Counted from the first letter of the stretch, positions 1 to 8,204 are shown. The stretch: 64,000 nt of DNA from Bog-473 sp963744935 (GCA_963744935.1 CAVUVM010000005.1:1-64000), one strand, 5' to 3'. The notes: generated by a model not told the origin, from the letters alone. A program made the numbers and translations.

Positions 1-214
1 CTGGATTCTCGTCGTCGACGGGCAGCAAGTCCCGATAGCGCCAGATGGTGCGGGGCCCGGCCTCGATGCGCTCCCGGGTGACGGTGGCGGCGATCCGCTC
101 GTAGTCATAGGCCACCTCGAGTGGCCCGAAGCAGTAGTCACAGACGTGCAGCGCCTCGGCAGGGAAGGCGCGCTCACACTCACGACAGCGCAGCCCAGTG
201 ACGAAATCGACCAT
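1..214 (-). CDS. thrC: Threonine synthase, N-terminal part (runs off the window)
   Basis: Translating the minus strand from the ATG at 212-214 gives about 71 residues that begin MVDFVTGLRCRECERAFP and go on through a CxxC-x(n)-CDYCFGPLEVAYDYE zinc-ribbon-like start and the segment IWRYRDLLP. This is the typical opening of actinobacterial PLP-dependent threonine synthase, which converts O-phosphohomoserine to threonine in the cytoplasm. The PLP-lysine region lies outside the window. AGGAGG sits just upstream of the ATG (revcomp of 215-222), which supports this start. The gene is divergent from gpgS. Family confidence is good, but the catalytic part cannot be seen. Confidence 0.85.
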   Translation of the reverse strand, partial: MVDFVTGLRCRECERAFPAEALHVCDYCFGPLEVAYDYERIAATVTRERIEAGPRTIWRYRDLLPVDDENP

Positions 215-381
215 CGGTCCTCCTCATCGGTCGGGCATTGGCACCAGGTGCCCCCTGTGAGGGGAGCACTGGTTGCCGCGACGTCAACGGGCCCGTCCCT
301 CAGTCGCTCTGGATGATGGTCACCATCGTAGCCGGGATGCGGAGGCCGACTCAATCCATCATGGCTGCTTGAATCGGGGAC

Positions 382-1176
382 GTGCCCCAGACCTACCACC
401 ACGGGGATTTCCCCACGGGCGCCGTGCTCGAGTCCAAGGCCCGTACGGGGCGGGCGGTCTCGGTGTGCATCCCGGCCCGGGACGAGGGATCCACGGTCGG
501 CTCGGTCGTGCGGGCCGTCGTCCAACCCTTCTTGCCGGCACACGGCGGCAACGGCCTGGTCGACGAGGTGATCGTCCTCGACGACGGATCACTCGACGAC
601 ACCGCCGAACAGGCACACGACGCCGGTGCCCGTGTGGTCGCGGGCCCTGGCGGCGCCGGCGGCAAGGGCCAGGCCATGGCCGCCGCGCTGGCGGCCTCCG
701 CCGGCGACGTCGTGGTGTTCCTCGACGCCGATGTGGCCAACACGACGCCGGCCTTCGTCACCGGGTTGCTCGGTCCGCTGCTCGCCACCGACCACGTCGC
801 CCTCGTCAAGGGCTTCTACACCCGGCCGCTGCACGGCGAGCCGACCGGTGGCGGCCGGGTCACCGAGCTCGTGGCGCGCCCGGTGCTCGAGTTGCTGTTC
901 CCCGAGCTGTCCTGGGTGCGCCAGCCTCTGGCGGGCGAGACGGCCGCGCACAGGTGGGTCTTCGAGAAGCTCGGATTCGCCGGCGGCTACGGCGTCGAGC
1001 TCGGTCTGCTCATCGACGTCGCCCAGACGCTGGGTCCCGACCGCCTGGCGCAGGTCGACCTGGGCGAGCGCATCCACCGCAACCGGCCCCTGCACGAGCT
1101 GCGGCCCCAGGCGGTCGACGTGCTGCGCGCCGCGCTCGAACGCGCACCCGACTCGTCGCCGCCGCGCCGCACGTGA
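382..1176 (+). CDS. gpgS: Glucosyl-3-phosphoglycerate synthase (GT81)
   Basis: The 264-residue protein has a GT-A nucleotide-sugar fold: VSVCIPARDEGSTVGSVV near residue 28, the DDGSLDDT loop, and the metal-binding DADVAN motif near residue 117. The later GETAAHRW and GYGVELGLLID segments are typical of GpgS. The enzyme transfers glucose from a nucleotide donor to 3-phosphoglycerate, the first step to glucosylglycerate and, in mycobacteria, methylglucose lipopolysaccharide. The GTG start at 382 fits the family N-terminus. It ends 20 bp before the GT20 gene, so the two are probably cotranscribed. The expected GpgP phosphatase is not recognisable here unless the HAD phosphatase at 2638-3432 fills that role. 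Confidence 0.88.
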   Translation: MPQTYHHGDFPTGAVLESKARTGRAVSVCIPARDEGSTVGSVVRAVVQPFLPAHGGNGLVDEVIVLDDGSLDDTAEQAHDAGARVVAGPGGAGGKGQAMAAALAASAGDVVVFLDADVANTTPAFVTGLLGPLLATDHVALVKGFYTRPLHGEPTGGGRVTELVARPVLELLFPELSWVRQPLAGETAAHRWVFEKLGFAGGYGVELGLLIDVAQTLGPDRLAQVDLGERIHRNRPLHELRPQAVDVLRAALERAPDSSPPRRT

Positions 1177-1195
1177 GGACGGCGGGTCACCCAGG

Positions 1196-2596
1196 GTGAG
1201 CGGAACCCTCGTCGTCTCCAACCGCGGCCCGCTGAGCTTCCGGGCCACATCGAGCGGTGCCCTCGAGCCCGTCCCCGCCGCCGGCGGGCTTGCCTCGTCG
1301 CTGCGCCCGCTGCTGGCGGGCAGCGGAACGACGTGGGCCTTTGTGACGATGGGGCCGGCGGACCGCGAGGCCGTGGCCCAGGGCCTCATGCACGAGGACG
1401 GCCTGGACCTGGTCCCCGTGATTGTCGACGACGACACCTACCGCCAGGCCTACGACGTCGTCGCCAACACCACGCTGTGGTACGTGCACCACCACCTCTT
1501 CGACCTGCCCCTGCGCCCCCGCTTCGACCGCCACTGGCGGGCGGCCTGGGAGGGCTACCGGGTCTACAACCGCGCCATGGCCGACGTCGTGGTCGAGTGC
1601 GCCGGCGAAGGCGACGCCGTGCTCGTGCAGGACTACCACTTCTCGTTGCTGGGCCGGATGCTGGCCGAGCGTCGGCCCGACCTGCGCACCGTGCACTTCT
1701 TGCACACGCCCTTCGCCGCGCCGGCCATGTTCGGAGTGCTCCCCGACGACGTGGCGGCCGAGCTGCGCGACGGGATGGCGGGCTACGGCGCGTGCGGGTT
1801 CCACTGCCACGCCTGGGAGGCGTGCTTCACCGCCTGCTACACCGCCGCGGGCGAGGAGGCACCGCCGACCTTCGTCGCACCGCTCGGCACCGACGAAGTG
1901 GCACTGGAGGAGGAGGCGACCTCCCCGGCGGCGATGGCGGCCGCCGCGGCGCTACGCACCGAGGTGGGCGGCCGGCGCATCGTGGCGCGGGCGGACCGCA
2001 TGGAGCCCTCGAAGAACATCGTGCGGGGCATGCTCGCCTTCGAGGAGTTGTTGCACTCCCACCCCGAGTGGCGCGGCGAGGTGGCGCACGTCGCGCTGGC
2101 GTATCCCTCGCGCCAAGGGCTGGCCGAGTATCTCGCCTATGCGGCCGACGTGGCGCACACGGCCGAGCGGATCAATCATGCGTTCTCGTCGGAGTCGGGA
2201 GCAGGCGGTCCTGGCGGGTGGACACCGATCCTGCTCTCGGTGGAGGACGACAGGGCCCGGTCGCTGGCCGCGCTGACCCTGTCGGACGTGCTCCTCGTCA
2301 ACCCGGTGCGCGACGGCCTCAACCTGGTGGCCAAGGAGGGTCCCCTCCTCAACACCGCGCAGGGGACGCTGGTGTTGTCGCATGAAGCCGGCGCCTGGGA
2401 GGAGCTCGCCCTTGGCGGCCGGGGGGCGATCGGGATCAACCCCTTCGACGTGTCCGGCACGGCCGAGGCGCTGCATGCCGCGCTGTCGATGGGGACGGCC
2501 GAGCGAGCCGAGCGGGCCGGCGCGTTGCGCGTGGCCGTGCAGGCGCGCACCGCGGCCGACTGGTGGGCCGACCAGCTCGCTGCCGCAGCATCGTGA
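1196..2596 (+). CDS. otsA: Trehalose-6-phosphate synthase-like GT20 glycosyltransferase
   Basis: I start at the GTG at 1196 because the protein then opens with the family motif SGTLVVSNRGPLSF; the open frame further upstream overlaps gpgS and has out-of-frame composition. About 466 residues. GT20 landmarks are VQDYHFSLLGRMLAERRP, HFLHTPFA, the C-terminal LLVNPVRDGLNLVAKE and the SHEAGAWEEL loop. Usual OtsA has R-x-D-x-x-x-x-KG near the donor site; here it is ARADRMEPSKNIVRG, the form I associate with OtsA relatives such as the pseudo-glycosyltransferase VldE, so the acceptor need not be glucose-6-phosphate. The neighbours (GpgS before, OtsB-like phosphatase after) support a compatible-solute role. 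Confidence 0.8.
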   Translation: MSGTLVVSNRGPLSFRATSSGALEPVPAAGGLASSLRPLLAGSGTTWAFVTMGPADREAVAQGLMHEDGLDLVPVIVDDDTYRQAYDVVANTTLWYVHHHLFDLPLRPRFDRHWRAAWEGYRVYNRAMADVVVECAGEGDAVLVQDYHFSLLGRMLAERRPDLRTVHFLHTPFAAPAMFGVLPDDVAAELRDGMAGYGACGFHCHAWEACFTACYTAAGEEAPPTFVAPLGTDEVALEEEATSPAAMAAAAALRTEVGGRRIVARADRMEPSKNIVRGMLAFEELLHSHPEWRGEVAHVALAYPSRQGLAEYLAYAADVAHTAERINHAFSSESGAGGPGGWTPILLSVEDDRARSLAALTLSDVLLVNPVRDGLNLVAKEGPLLNTAQGTLVLSHEAGAWEELALGGRGAIGINPFDVSGTAEALHAALSMGTAERAERAGALRVAVQARTAADWWADQLAAAAS

Positions 2597-2637
2597 CGCA
2601 CAGGTTCATGTGGCACGGTGGCTGCGTGACGGCGTGG

Positions 2638-3432
2638 TTAGGCCGCCGCGGCAGCGTGCGCCAGCGCCCGTAGCAGCTCGACAGCGCCCGTCGCTCCCTG
2701 CACCGTGATGTCGGCGCGCGCGGTCACCTCGGCGGGGCTCTCGCGATCGACCGCCGCCACGCGGACCACGTCGAGTGGCTCGGCGCTGGCTGCAGCCAGG
2801 TCGCCCAGCGCGGCGAAGGCGGGCAGATCACCGATGTCGTCGCCGAAGGCGGCCAGGTGCCGCAGCCGCTCCGGTGCGCGTGATCGCTCCGTCCCCTCGT
2901 CGTGCTCGGCCACGAGCGCACGCACGACTGTCCCTTTGTCGACGGCGAGCGGCGGCCGCAGCTCGCGCTCGCGCCGGCCCGGATGCACCAGGAGCCCGTA
3001 CTCGGCGTGCTGGCGTTGGGCGAACGCCAGCACCCATTCTTCCTGGTCGAGGGCCTGGCGAAAGTGCAGGGTCACGGTGAGGCCCTTGGGCTCGACATAG
3101 ACCCCGGGGGGCGCCGTCGCCGTCGCCTCGGCCACGACCGCGTCGATGACGGCCGCCCAGGCGTCGTGTTCGGCCCCGTGCAGCGCGCGCTCGAGGCCGT
3201 AGAGGCCGGCCAACGTCACACCGGGCGGCTGACCGAGTGCGGCGGCGAGGAACGCGGTGGGACGCCCAGAGATCACCGCGACCAGCGCGATGTAGCGCGC
3301 CAGATCGGCCAGCAGCTCGGGCACGCCGGGCAACGGCAGCGCGGCGCGAGGGTCTGACACGACGGCCGAGAGCGTGCCGTCGAAGTCAAGGAACAGCGCG
3401 CTGCGCGCCGGATCCGAGGCAAGAGGCTCCAA
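2638..3432 (-). CDS. otsB: Trehalose-6-phosphate phosphatase-like HAD hydrolase
   Basis: 264 residues with HAD motif I (LFLDFDGTL, nucleophile Asp), motif II VISGRP, a cap region with GLYGLE, and motif IV FGDDIGDLPAF. It would remove phosphate from trehalose-6-phosphate made by the convergent GT20 gene. Because gpgS lies in the same group, a glucosyl-3-phosphoglycerate phosphatase role is an alternative, although the length and motif spacing look like OtsB. The start used is a TTG at 3430-3432 with no clear ribosome-binding site, so the exact N-terminus is uncertain by a few residues. Confidence 0.82.
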   Translation of the reverse strand: MEPLASDPARSALFLDFDGTLSAVVSDPRAALPLPGVPELLADLARYIALVAVISGRPTAFLAAALGQPPGVTLAGLYGLERALHGAEHDAWAAVIDAVVAEATATAPPGVYVEPKGLTVTLHFRQALDQEEWVLAFAQRQHAEYGLLVHPGRRERELRPPLAVDKGTVVRALVAEHDEGTERSRAPERLRHLAAFGDDIGDLPAFAALGDLAAASAEPLDVVRVAAVDRESPAEVTARADITVQGATGAVELLRALAHAAAAA

Positions 3433-3487
3433 GAGGGGGGCAGACGCGCCGCATCGCCGCCCGCGCCGGCATCCGCGCCGGACAGGG

Positions 3488-4126
3488 TCAGGGAGTGCCG
3501 CCCGTTGTGCCTGTTGCGGCCGGTGCGACCGTTGTGGTCGTCACGGTCGCGGCCAGGTCCGCGCCGATCACCACTACCACGTCGACGCCTGTCACACCGC
3601 TGACCGGCGTCGAGCTCGTGACGGGCAGGACCTGACTCGGCTTGACACCGATAGCGGTGGCGATCGCCGCCGCCGGCTGCTGTTGGCCCGTCTCGTAGTA
3701 GACGGCCGACGTCGTCTCCATCGTCGACGCGTCGATGGGCGTCTGCATGGACCACCCACCGGAGCTGATGACCGTCGAGTAGTGCGCGGCCAGCCCATTG
3801 GTGCTCGTTGCGTTGGCCACGACGACGCTCACCGAACTCGGCGCCACCGTCGTGGTGGTCGTCGGCGCCCCTTTGCCCTTGTGACCCGCCTTGGTCGTCG
3901 TCGTGGTCGAGGCTCCGTGATGACCGTGCCCGGCCGTCGTCGACGTCGTGGTCGAGCCGCTCGCCGCGAGGGTGGTCGACGTCGTGGTCGCGGTGCTGCT
4001 CACGCTGGGCCGGGTCCCCACCGCGACGAGGACGGCGACCGCCACGACGAAAACGATGATCACCACCGCTGCCTTGACGACGGAGAGAGAGCCGGAAGTC
4101 CCCGGTGTCGGCTGCTCTCCATCCAT
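3488..4126 (-). CDS. Membrane-anchored LytR C-terminal-domain protein
   Basis: From ATG 4124-4126 the protein has a short cytoplasmic start, one transmembrane segment (AAVVIIVFVVAVAVLVAVG), a long Thr/Ser linker with runs of STTTT, and then a LytR_C-like domain (VVVANATSTNGLAAHYS...GWSMQTPIDA...ETGQQQPAAAIATAIG). LytR_C domains occur alone or after LytR-CpsA-Psr phosphotransferase domains; the catalytic LCP part is absent. It is therefore probably a cell-envelope protein of unknown precise role. A longer reading frame would need the TTG at 4159, which has no supporting ribosome-binding site. The protein ends with another Thr-rich tail. Confidence 0.7.
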   Translation of the reverse strand: MDGEQPTPGTSGSLSVVKAAVVIIVFVVAVAVLVAVGTRPSVSSTATTTSTTLAASGSTTTSTTAGHGHHGASTTTTTKAGHKGKGAPTTTTTVAPSSVSVVVANATSTNGLAAHYSTVISSGGWSMQTPIDASTMETTSAVYYETGQQQPAAAIATAIGVKPSQVLPVTSSTPVSGVTGVDVVVVIGADLAATVTTTTVAPAATGTTGGTP

Positions 4127-4221
4127 CGCGGGTCCAGCCTGCCGTGCGACCCAGGCCAACGCAAGCCTTTCCGCTGGTGAGAAAGGGAGGGGGCCGTGCC
4201 GCCCTGTAACCTGAGGTCAGC

Positions 4222-4297
4222 GCCCGAGTAGCTCAGTTGGTAGAGCACTTCACTTGTAATGAAGATGTCGCGGGTTCGATTCCTGCCTCGGGCTCCA
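4222..4297 (+). tRNA. tRNA-Thr (UGU)
   Basis: A complete cloverleaf can be read: the acceptor GCCCGAG (4222-4228) pairs with CTCGGGC (4287-4293), the D-arm contains AGCTCAGTTGGTAGAGC, the anticodon stem CTTCA/TGAAG encloses CTTGTAA with anticodon TGT, and the T-arm has GGTTCGATTCC. Discriminator T and an encoded CCA follow. It reads ACA threonine codons. It is the only intact tRNA seen in the window. Confidence 0.95.
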
Positions 4298-4387
4298 GCG
4301 GACGACGTCCCGTGCGCGGTCGCTGCGCTGGGTATGAGTCAGGTCGCATCAGGCACGCGAAAGGTACCTGCGACCGGGGAGACACTC

Positions 4388-4834
4388 ATGCTTTCGGATT
4401 TCAAGAAGTTCGTCCTACGGGGCAACGTCGTGGACCTGGCGGTCGCCGTCGTCGTCGGCGTCGCCTTCACGGCCATGGTCACCGCATTCGTCGCGGACCT
4501 CATTACCCCTCTCATCGCTGCCATCTTCGGCAAGCCGAACTTCTCGAATCTGAGCTTCAGCCTGCATCACTCCACCTTCAAGTACGGGTCGTTCGTCAAC
4601 GCTGCGCTGTCCTTCGTCGTCGTGGCAACCATCGTGTTCTTCGCGGTCGTGGTGCCGCTGACCGCACTGATGCGACGACTCAACGTGCTGCCTACGGAGG
4701 AGCCCAAACCCGAGACGCGCCAGTGCCCGCAGTGCCTGAGCGACATCCCCGTCGCGGCGCGCCGCTGCGCGTTCTGCACGTCGGAGGTCCGCCAGGCAAT
4801 CGCACCCGCATCCTCGCCCGCGTCGTCGCGCTGA
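4388..4834 (+). CDS. mscL: Large-conductance mechanosensitive channel
   Basis: The ATG at 4388 follows a GGGGAG ribosome-binding site and gives a 148-residue protein starting MLSDFKKFVLRGNVVDLAV, the classic MscL amphipathic helix and first transmembrane segment. TM2 is the hydrophobic run around residues 70-95. The cytoplasmic tail carries a CPQC-x(9)-CAFC zinc-ribbon-like knuckle, seen in a number of actinobacterial MscL proteins. The channel releases solutes on hypo-osmotic shock, which fits the compatible-solute genes a few kilobases upstream. An open frame extending back into the tRNA was rejected. Confidence 0.95.
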   Translation: MLSDFKKFVLRGNVVDLAVAVVVGVAFTAMVTAFVADLITPLIAAIFGKPNFSNLSFSLHHSTFKYGSFVNAALSFVVVATIVFFAVVVPLTALMRRLNVLPTEEPKPETRQCPQCLSDIPVAARRCAFCTSEVRQAIAPASSPASSR

Positions 4835-4839
4835 CGCGC

Positions 4840-4861
4840 TGACGCTTTCACTCGAGCGTCA
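4840..4861. terminator. Hairpin between convergent mscL and SnoaL-like gene
   Basis: TGACGCT (4840-4846) and AGCGTCA (4855-4861) form a perfect 7-bp stem with an 8-nt loop exactly between the two convergent stop codons; the right arm overlaps the SnoaL-like stop codon. There is no strong T-run, so this is a candidate bidirectional terminator rather than a sure one. Confidence 0.45.
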
Positions 4862-5413
4862 GGCGTCTCCACTGGCGCGGGCAATGAGCGCATTGCACGG
4901 CAGGTTCTCGTCGAGGACCTTGTGCGCCTGCTCCACGCCGGATACCGGCAGGCTGCCCGTATCGAGCAGGCCCACCTGCACGAGCAGCGAGGCCTGATCC
5001 CAATAGATGCGTTCGAAGGAGACCTTGTCGCCCTCGAACCCCGCGACAACGATCACGGGCAGCTGCACGAGGCGACCCGTGGGCGCGACGCCGGGCAAGA
5101 AGGTGTCCATGACGATGTCGTGGGTGAAGTGCATCACCATTTCGTCGACGACGCGGCCGTCACCCACGGTGCGCGACACGTGGGTGATGCGGGTGTCGGC
5201 GGGCCAGTGTCCGATGAAGTGGGCACCGTAGAAACGACGGACGCCCTCAGCATCGACGCCGCCGGCCAAGGTGGGCACGTGGGTCACATGAGGTGCTGCG
5301 GTCATGGAGCCCATGGTGGCGTCGAGGTCCTCGGTCTCGAACTCGTTGGCGACGTGAGCGTCGAACACCGCCCCGATGTCGGGTCCGATCCGCGTTGCGC
5401 TCTCGTCGGGCAT
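4859..5413 (-). CDS. SnoaL/NTF2-like domain protein
   Basis: 184 residues from the ATG at 5411-5413, which has a GAAGGGGG ribosome-binding site; the longer frame to 5464 has weak support. The small alpha+beta barrel pattern fits the SnoaL-like/ester-cyclase-like NTF2 superfamily: an early helix ending EFETEDLDATMGSM, then VRRFYGAHFIGHWPADTRI, then HFTHDIVMDTFLPGVAPTGR and FEGDKVSFERIYWDQASLL. Members include polyketide cyclases and uncharacterised stress proteins. The substrate is unknown and the neighbours give no clue. Confidence 0.65.
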   Translation of the reverse strand: MPDESATRIGPDIGAVFDAHVANEFETEDLDATMGSMTAAPHVTHVPTLAGGVDAEGVRRFYGAHFIGHWPADTRITHVSRTVGDGRVVDEMVMHFTHDIVMDTFLPGVAPTGRLVQLPVIVVAGFEGDKVSFERIYWDQASLLVQVGLLDTGSLPVSGVEQAHKVLDENLPCNALIARASGDA

Positions 5414-5494
5414 CGTGCGCCCCCTTCGTTCTCCCAGGTCCTGGCCGCGTGCCCAGTCTGGCACCGGGGCCCGGAACGATTCGCCGTCGGGGCC

Positions 5495-6427
5495 TCAGCC
5501 CGAGGGTCGCTGCCGTGCCGCCGAACGCTGGCGCGCCACCTCGAAGCACGCCACTGCGCCGGCGACGCCAACGTTGAGGGAGGGCAGCGCCCCGTGTTGG
5601 GGGATCGCCGCGATGGCGTCGCAGCGCTTGCGTACCAGCGGCGCCAACCCCTTCTCCTCGCTGCCGACCACGACTGCGACCGGGCCCTCGCCGAGCGGGA
5701 GGTCGTAGAGCGACTGCGCGGCCTCACCGGCCAGGCCGATGGACCACACGCCGAGGTCGCGCAGGTCGTTCAGCGCGGTGGGCACGCCCCCCACGACGGC
5801 GAAGCTGAGGTGTTCGATGGCACCGGCCGCCGTCTTGGCCACCGTCGGCGACAGGCGGGCGGAACGGTGGCGCGGCAACACGACCCCCCTGACCCCGGCA
5901 CACTCTGCGCTGCGCAAGAGGGCGCCCAGGTTGCGCGGGTCGGTGATGCCGGCCGCGACGAGGAGGAAGGCCGGCGCGCCAGCCCGGTCCGGCCGGCACA
6001 GGTCTTCGAGGGGCACGGGCTCGAGCGGGCGGGCCAGGGCCAGTACCCCCTGGGGCGCCTCGGTGCGCGCCTGGGCATCGAGCCGCGCGCGCGGCACCGT
6101 CTCGATCGGGACGCGCAGGCGGCCTGCCAGCTCCTCAATGCGATCGAGCTGCGGCGAGGGGTCCTGGTCCTCGGCGAGCAGCACCCGGCGCACCGGGCGG
6201 CGCCCGACCGCCAGCAACTCGAGTACGGCTCGACGGCCCTCCACCTGGTCGCCGCCGAGTTCGCTCAGGGCCTCTGGCCGGGGGCGCCCGCGGGAACCGG
6301 AGCGGCCGCGCTGACCGTCGGGTGGCTGGGCACGCCGCCCGGCTGCGCTCTGGCGTGGGGCACGCTCTGCCGCGCCCCCTCCCCTGGCGGCACCGCGCGG
6401 CGCGGCGCGTGGCGGCCGGCGACTCAC
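5495..6427 (-). CDS. rlmB: 23S rRNA (guanosine-2'-O-)-methyltransferase RlmB/TrmH family
   Basis: The GTG at 6425-6427 overlaps the ispF stop codon (GTGA), giving about 310 residues. A basic, Gly/Arg-rich N-terminal tail precedes the substrate-binding domain (DQVEGRRAVLELL). The SPOUT methyltransferase knot follows, with GITDPRNLGALLRSAECAG, then VVGSEEKGLAPLVRKRCD and PSLNVGVAGAVACFE. These are the three conserved SpoU motifs. It probably methylates a ribose in 23S rRNA using SAM. The open frame continues upstream across ispF/ispD but only in out-of-frame, Arg/Pro-rich sequence. It follows ispD-ispF, an order common in actinobacteria where cysS often lies between; cysS is absent here. Confidence 0.88.
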   Translation of the reverse strand: MSRRPPRAAPRGAARGGGAAERAPRQSAAGRRAQPPDGQRGRSGSRGRPRPEALSELGGDQVEGRRAVLELLAVGRRPVRRVLLAEDQDPSPQLDRIEELAGRLRVPIETVPRARLDAQARTEAPQGVLALARPLEPVPLEDLCRPDRAGAPAFLLVAAGITDPRNLGALLRSAECAGVRGVVLPRHRSARLSPTVAKTAAGAIEHLSFAVVGGVPTALNDLRDLGVWSIGLAGEAAQSLYDLPLGEGPVAVVVGSEEKGLAPLVRKRCDAIAAIPQHGALPSLNVGVAGAVACFEVARQRSAARQRPSG

Positions 6428-6894
6428 GACGGCTCCATCAAGACGACCGCGAGGCAGGCGATGCCCTCGGCCCGCCCGAGCGCCCCGATGCCCTCTGCCC
6501 GCGTCGCCTTGACCGAGATCGGTGCGCCCACCACGGCACCGAGCCGTTCGGCCATGGCCGCCGTGTGCGGGGCGAGGCGGGGTGTGTCGGCCACGACCGT
6601 GCAGTCGCCGTTGACACAGGCATAGCCCTCCCCGGCCGCCATGCGCACGACGTGCGTCAGCAGGGCGAGGCTGTCGGCACCATCCCAGGCCGGGTCGGTG
6701 TCGGGAAAGTGCCGCCCGAGGTCGCCGAGACCCAGCGCACCCAGAATGGCGTCGGCGAGCGCGTGGGAGACGGCGTCGGCGTCGCTGTGGCCGCCCAGTC
6801 CCCGGGCCCCCTCGATCAGGACGCCGCCGAGTACGAGAGGTCGGTGGGGGTCCTCGGAGAAGCGGTGGATGTCGATGCCCTGGCCGATGCGCAT
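6424..6894 (-). CDS. ispF: 2-C-methyl-D-erythritol 2,4-cyclodiphosphate synthase
   Basis: 156 residues, the normal length. It opens MRIGQGIDIHRF with the metal-binding DxH pair and has GGHSDADAVSHAL, ending with the family's GRAEGIACLAVVLM. It cyclises CDP-methylerythritol phosphate in the MEP isoprenoid pathway. It starts 2 bp after ispD and overlaps rlmB by 4 bp, so the three form one translation-coupled operon. Confidence 0.96.
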   Translation of the reverse strand: MRIGQGIDIHRFSEDPHRPLVLGGVLIEGARGLGGHSDADAVSHALADAILGALGLGDLGRHFPDTDPAWDGADSLALLTHVVRMAAGEGYACVNGDCTVVADTPRLAPHTAAMAERLGAVVGAPISVKATRAEGIGALGRAEGIACLAVVLMEPS

Positions 6895-6896
6895 CC

Positions 6897-7565
6897 TCAG
6901 CCCCTCCGCTGCGCCAAGAGGCGCTCGGCCGTCTCGAGATCGTCGGGCGCCGTGATCTTGAGGTTGCCCGGCTCGCCGGGCACGACCAGGACCGTCCCGC
7001 CCACAGCCTCGACCAACATGGCGTCATCGGTGGCGCCCGCACCGGCCGCTGCCAACTCGTGGGCCCGGCGTAACGCGGCGGACCGGAAGGCCTGTGGCGT
7101 CTGCACCGCCATCAAGCCCGTCCGGTCCAGCGTGCTCGTCACCCGTCCGGTCGCGTCCACTTCCTTGATCGTGTCACTTGGCTGCAGACCGGGGACGGCA
7201 GCATCCACGTCCACGCCGTCGAGCGCGGCGACCACCGCGTCGAAGAGCGCGCGCGACGCGAGTGGCCGTGCTGCGTCGTGCACCACGATGACTTCGGCCG
7301 CGGCGGGGACAGCGGCCAGCCCGCAGCGGACCGAGTCCGCACGGGTCGCTCCGCCTCGCACGGTCGTGTCGGCGCCGTGTGAGTCCGATTCCGCCGATTC
7401 CGCCGAGTCGGGGGGAAGGACGAGGACGACCCCGGCGGAGCCGGGCCGACATGCGTCGACGGCCCACTCGAGCACGGGACGTCCACCGATCAGTGCGTAC
7501 TGCTTGGGGGCGCCGAAGCGGGAGCCTGTGCCGGCCGCCACGACGATCGACCACACCGTCGCCAT
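6897..7565 (-). CDS. ispD: 2-C-methyl-D-erythritol 4-phosphate cytidylyltransferase
   Basis: 222 residues. The nucleotide-binding loop is VVAAGTGSRFGAPKQYALIGGRP, followed by VVHDAARPL and TDDAMLVEAVGG. It transfers CMP to methylerythritol phosphate, the step before IspE and IspF. Located 26 bp downstream of carD; carD-ispD-ispF adjacency is a frequent actinobacterial arrangement. Confidence 0.96.
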   Translation of the reverse strand: MATVWSIVVAAGTGSRFGAPKQYALIGGRPVLEWAVDACRPGSAGVVLVLPPDSAESAESDSHGADTTVRGGATRADSVRCGLAAVPAAAEVIVVHDAARPLASRALFDAVVAALDGVDVDAAVPGLQPSDTIKEVDATGRVTSTLDRTGLMAVQTPQAFRSAALRRAHELAAAGAGATDDAMLVEAVGGTVLVVPGEPGNLKITAPDDLETAERLLAQRRG

Positions 7566-7591
7566 GCCCGTGGCGTGACCCGGGCGTCCGG

Positions 7592-8071
7592 TCAGGTCAG
7601 CGCGTCGTTCAGACGCTCTTCGGCCGTCTCCTCGTCCACGTTGAGCGCGAAGGTCAGCTCGGACACCAGGATCTGGCGCGCGCGCTGCAGCATGCGCTTC
7701 TCACCCGCGGACAGGCCCTTGTCCTTGTCGCGAATGGAGAGGTTCCGCACCACCTCGGCCACCTGGTAGATGTCGCCGGAGCGAAGCTTCTCCGAGTGGT
7801 TCTTGTAACGGCGGGACCAGTTCGTCGGCATGCGCGCCTCCTTCTTGCGCAGCACGGCGAACACCTCCTCGACCTCCTCGTCGTTGATCACCTCGCGCAG
7901 CCCGACACCCTCGGTGTTGTCAGCCGGGACGTTGAGGATCAGGTCGCCGTAGGCCAGGCGTAGGACCAGGTACTCGCGCTTCTCGCCGAACGCGACCTTG
8001 GTCTCACGCTTCTCGATGACGGCGGCTCCGTGGTGGGGGTAGACGACTTTGTCTCCGACCTTGAAGGACAC
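7592..8071 (-). CDS. carD: CarD family RNA polymerase-binding transcription factor
   Basis: Starting at the GTG 8069-8071, which follows an AAGGGAG ribosome-binding site, the protein opens VSFKVGDKVVYPHHGAA, the canonical CarD start; the upstream open frame adds 16 residues with no family match. About 159 residues: an N-terminal RNA-polymerase beta-binding Tudor-like domain, then a helical DNA-binding domain including PTNWSRRYKNHSEKL with the conserved Trp used to wedge the open promoter complex. CarD stabilises open complexes at rRNA and housekeeping promoters. First gene of the carD-ispD-ispF-rlmB run. Confidence 0.95.
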   Translation of the reverse strand: MSFKVGDKVVYPHHGAAVIEKRETKVAFGEKREYLVLRLAYGDLILNVPADNTEGVGLREVINDEEVEEVFAVLRKKEARMPTNWSRRYKNHSEKLRSGDIYQVAEVVRNLSIRDKDKGLSAGEKRMLQRARQILVSELTFALNVDEETAEERLNDALT

Positions 8072-8103
8072 AGGACTGGGACTCCCTTGGGTGAATCGGT
8101 GGC

Positions 8104-8131
8104 GCCCGCACGGGCGCACGGCTGTGCGGGC
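8104..8131 (-). promoter_or_regulatory. GC-rich hairpin in the carD 5' leader
   Basis: GCCCGCAC (8104-8111) and GTGCGGGC (8124-8131) are perfect inverted arms around a 12-nt loop, 33-60 nt upstream of the carD start codon. There is no T-tract on the carD strand. It may affect carD mRNA stability or initiation; function is not established. Confidence 0.35.
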
Positions 8132-8204
8132 ACTGCTCTGAAAGGGTGCCGAAGCGGGCCCGAAACCGCTCGGCGTGACAGACCATTCTACCAGACGAGG
8201 TCGC

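Noticed and set aside
239..327. Palindromes GGCACC-A-GGTGCC and GATGG-TCA-CCATC between thrC and gpgS
   Set aside because: Short and single-copy in a GC-rich spacer; no promoter pair or known regulator could be tied to them.
626..1195. GT20 gene starting at 626
   Set aside because: That stretch is gpgS read in another frame; family similarity begins at the GTG at 1196.
3840..3990. Repetitive GTCGTCGTGGTCG run as a DNA repeat element
   Set aside because: It encodes the Thr-rich linker of the LytR_C protein.
6428..7042. RlmB extended upstream to 515 residues
   Set aside because: The extension runs antisense-like over ispF and ispD in another frame and is Arg/Pro/Gly-rich shadow sequence.
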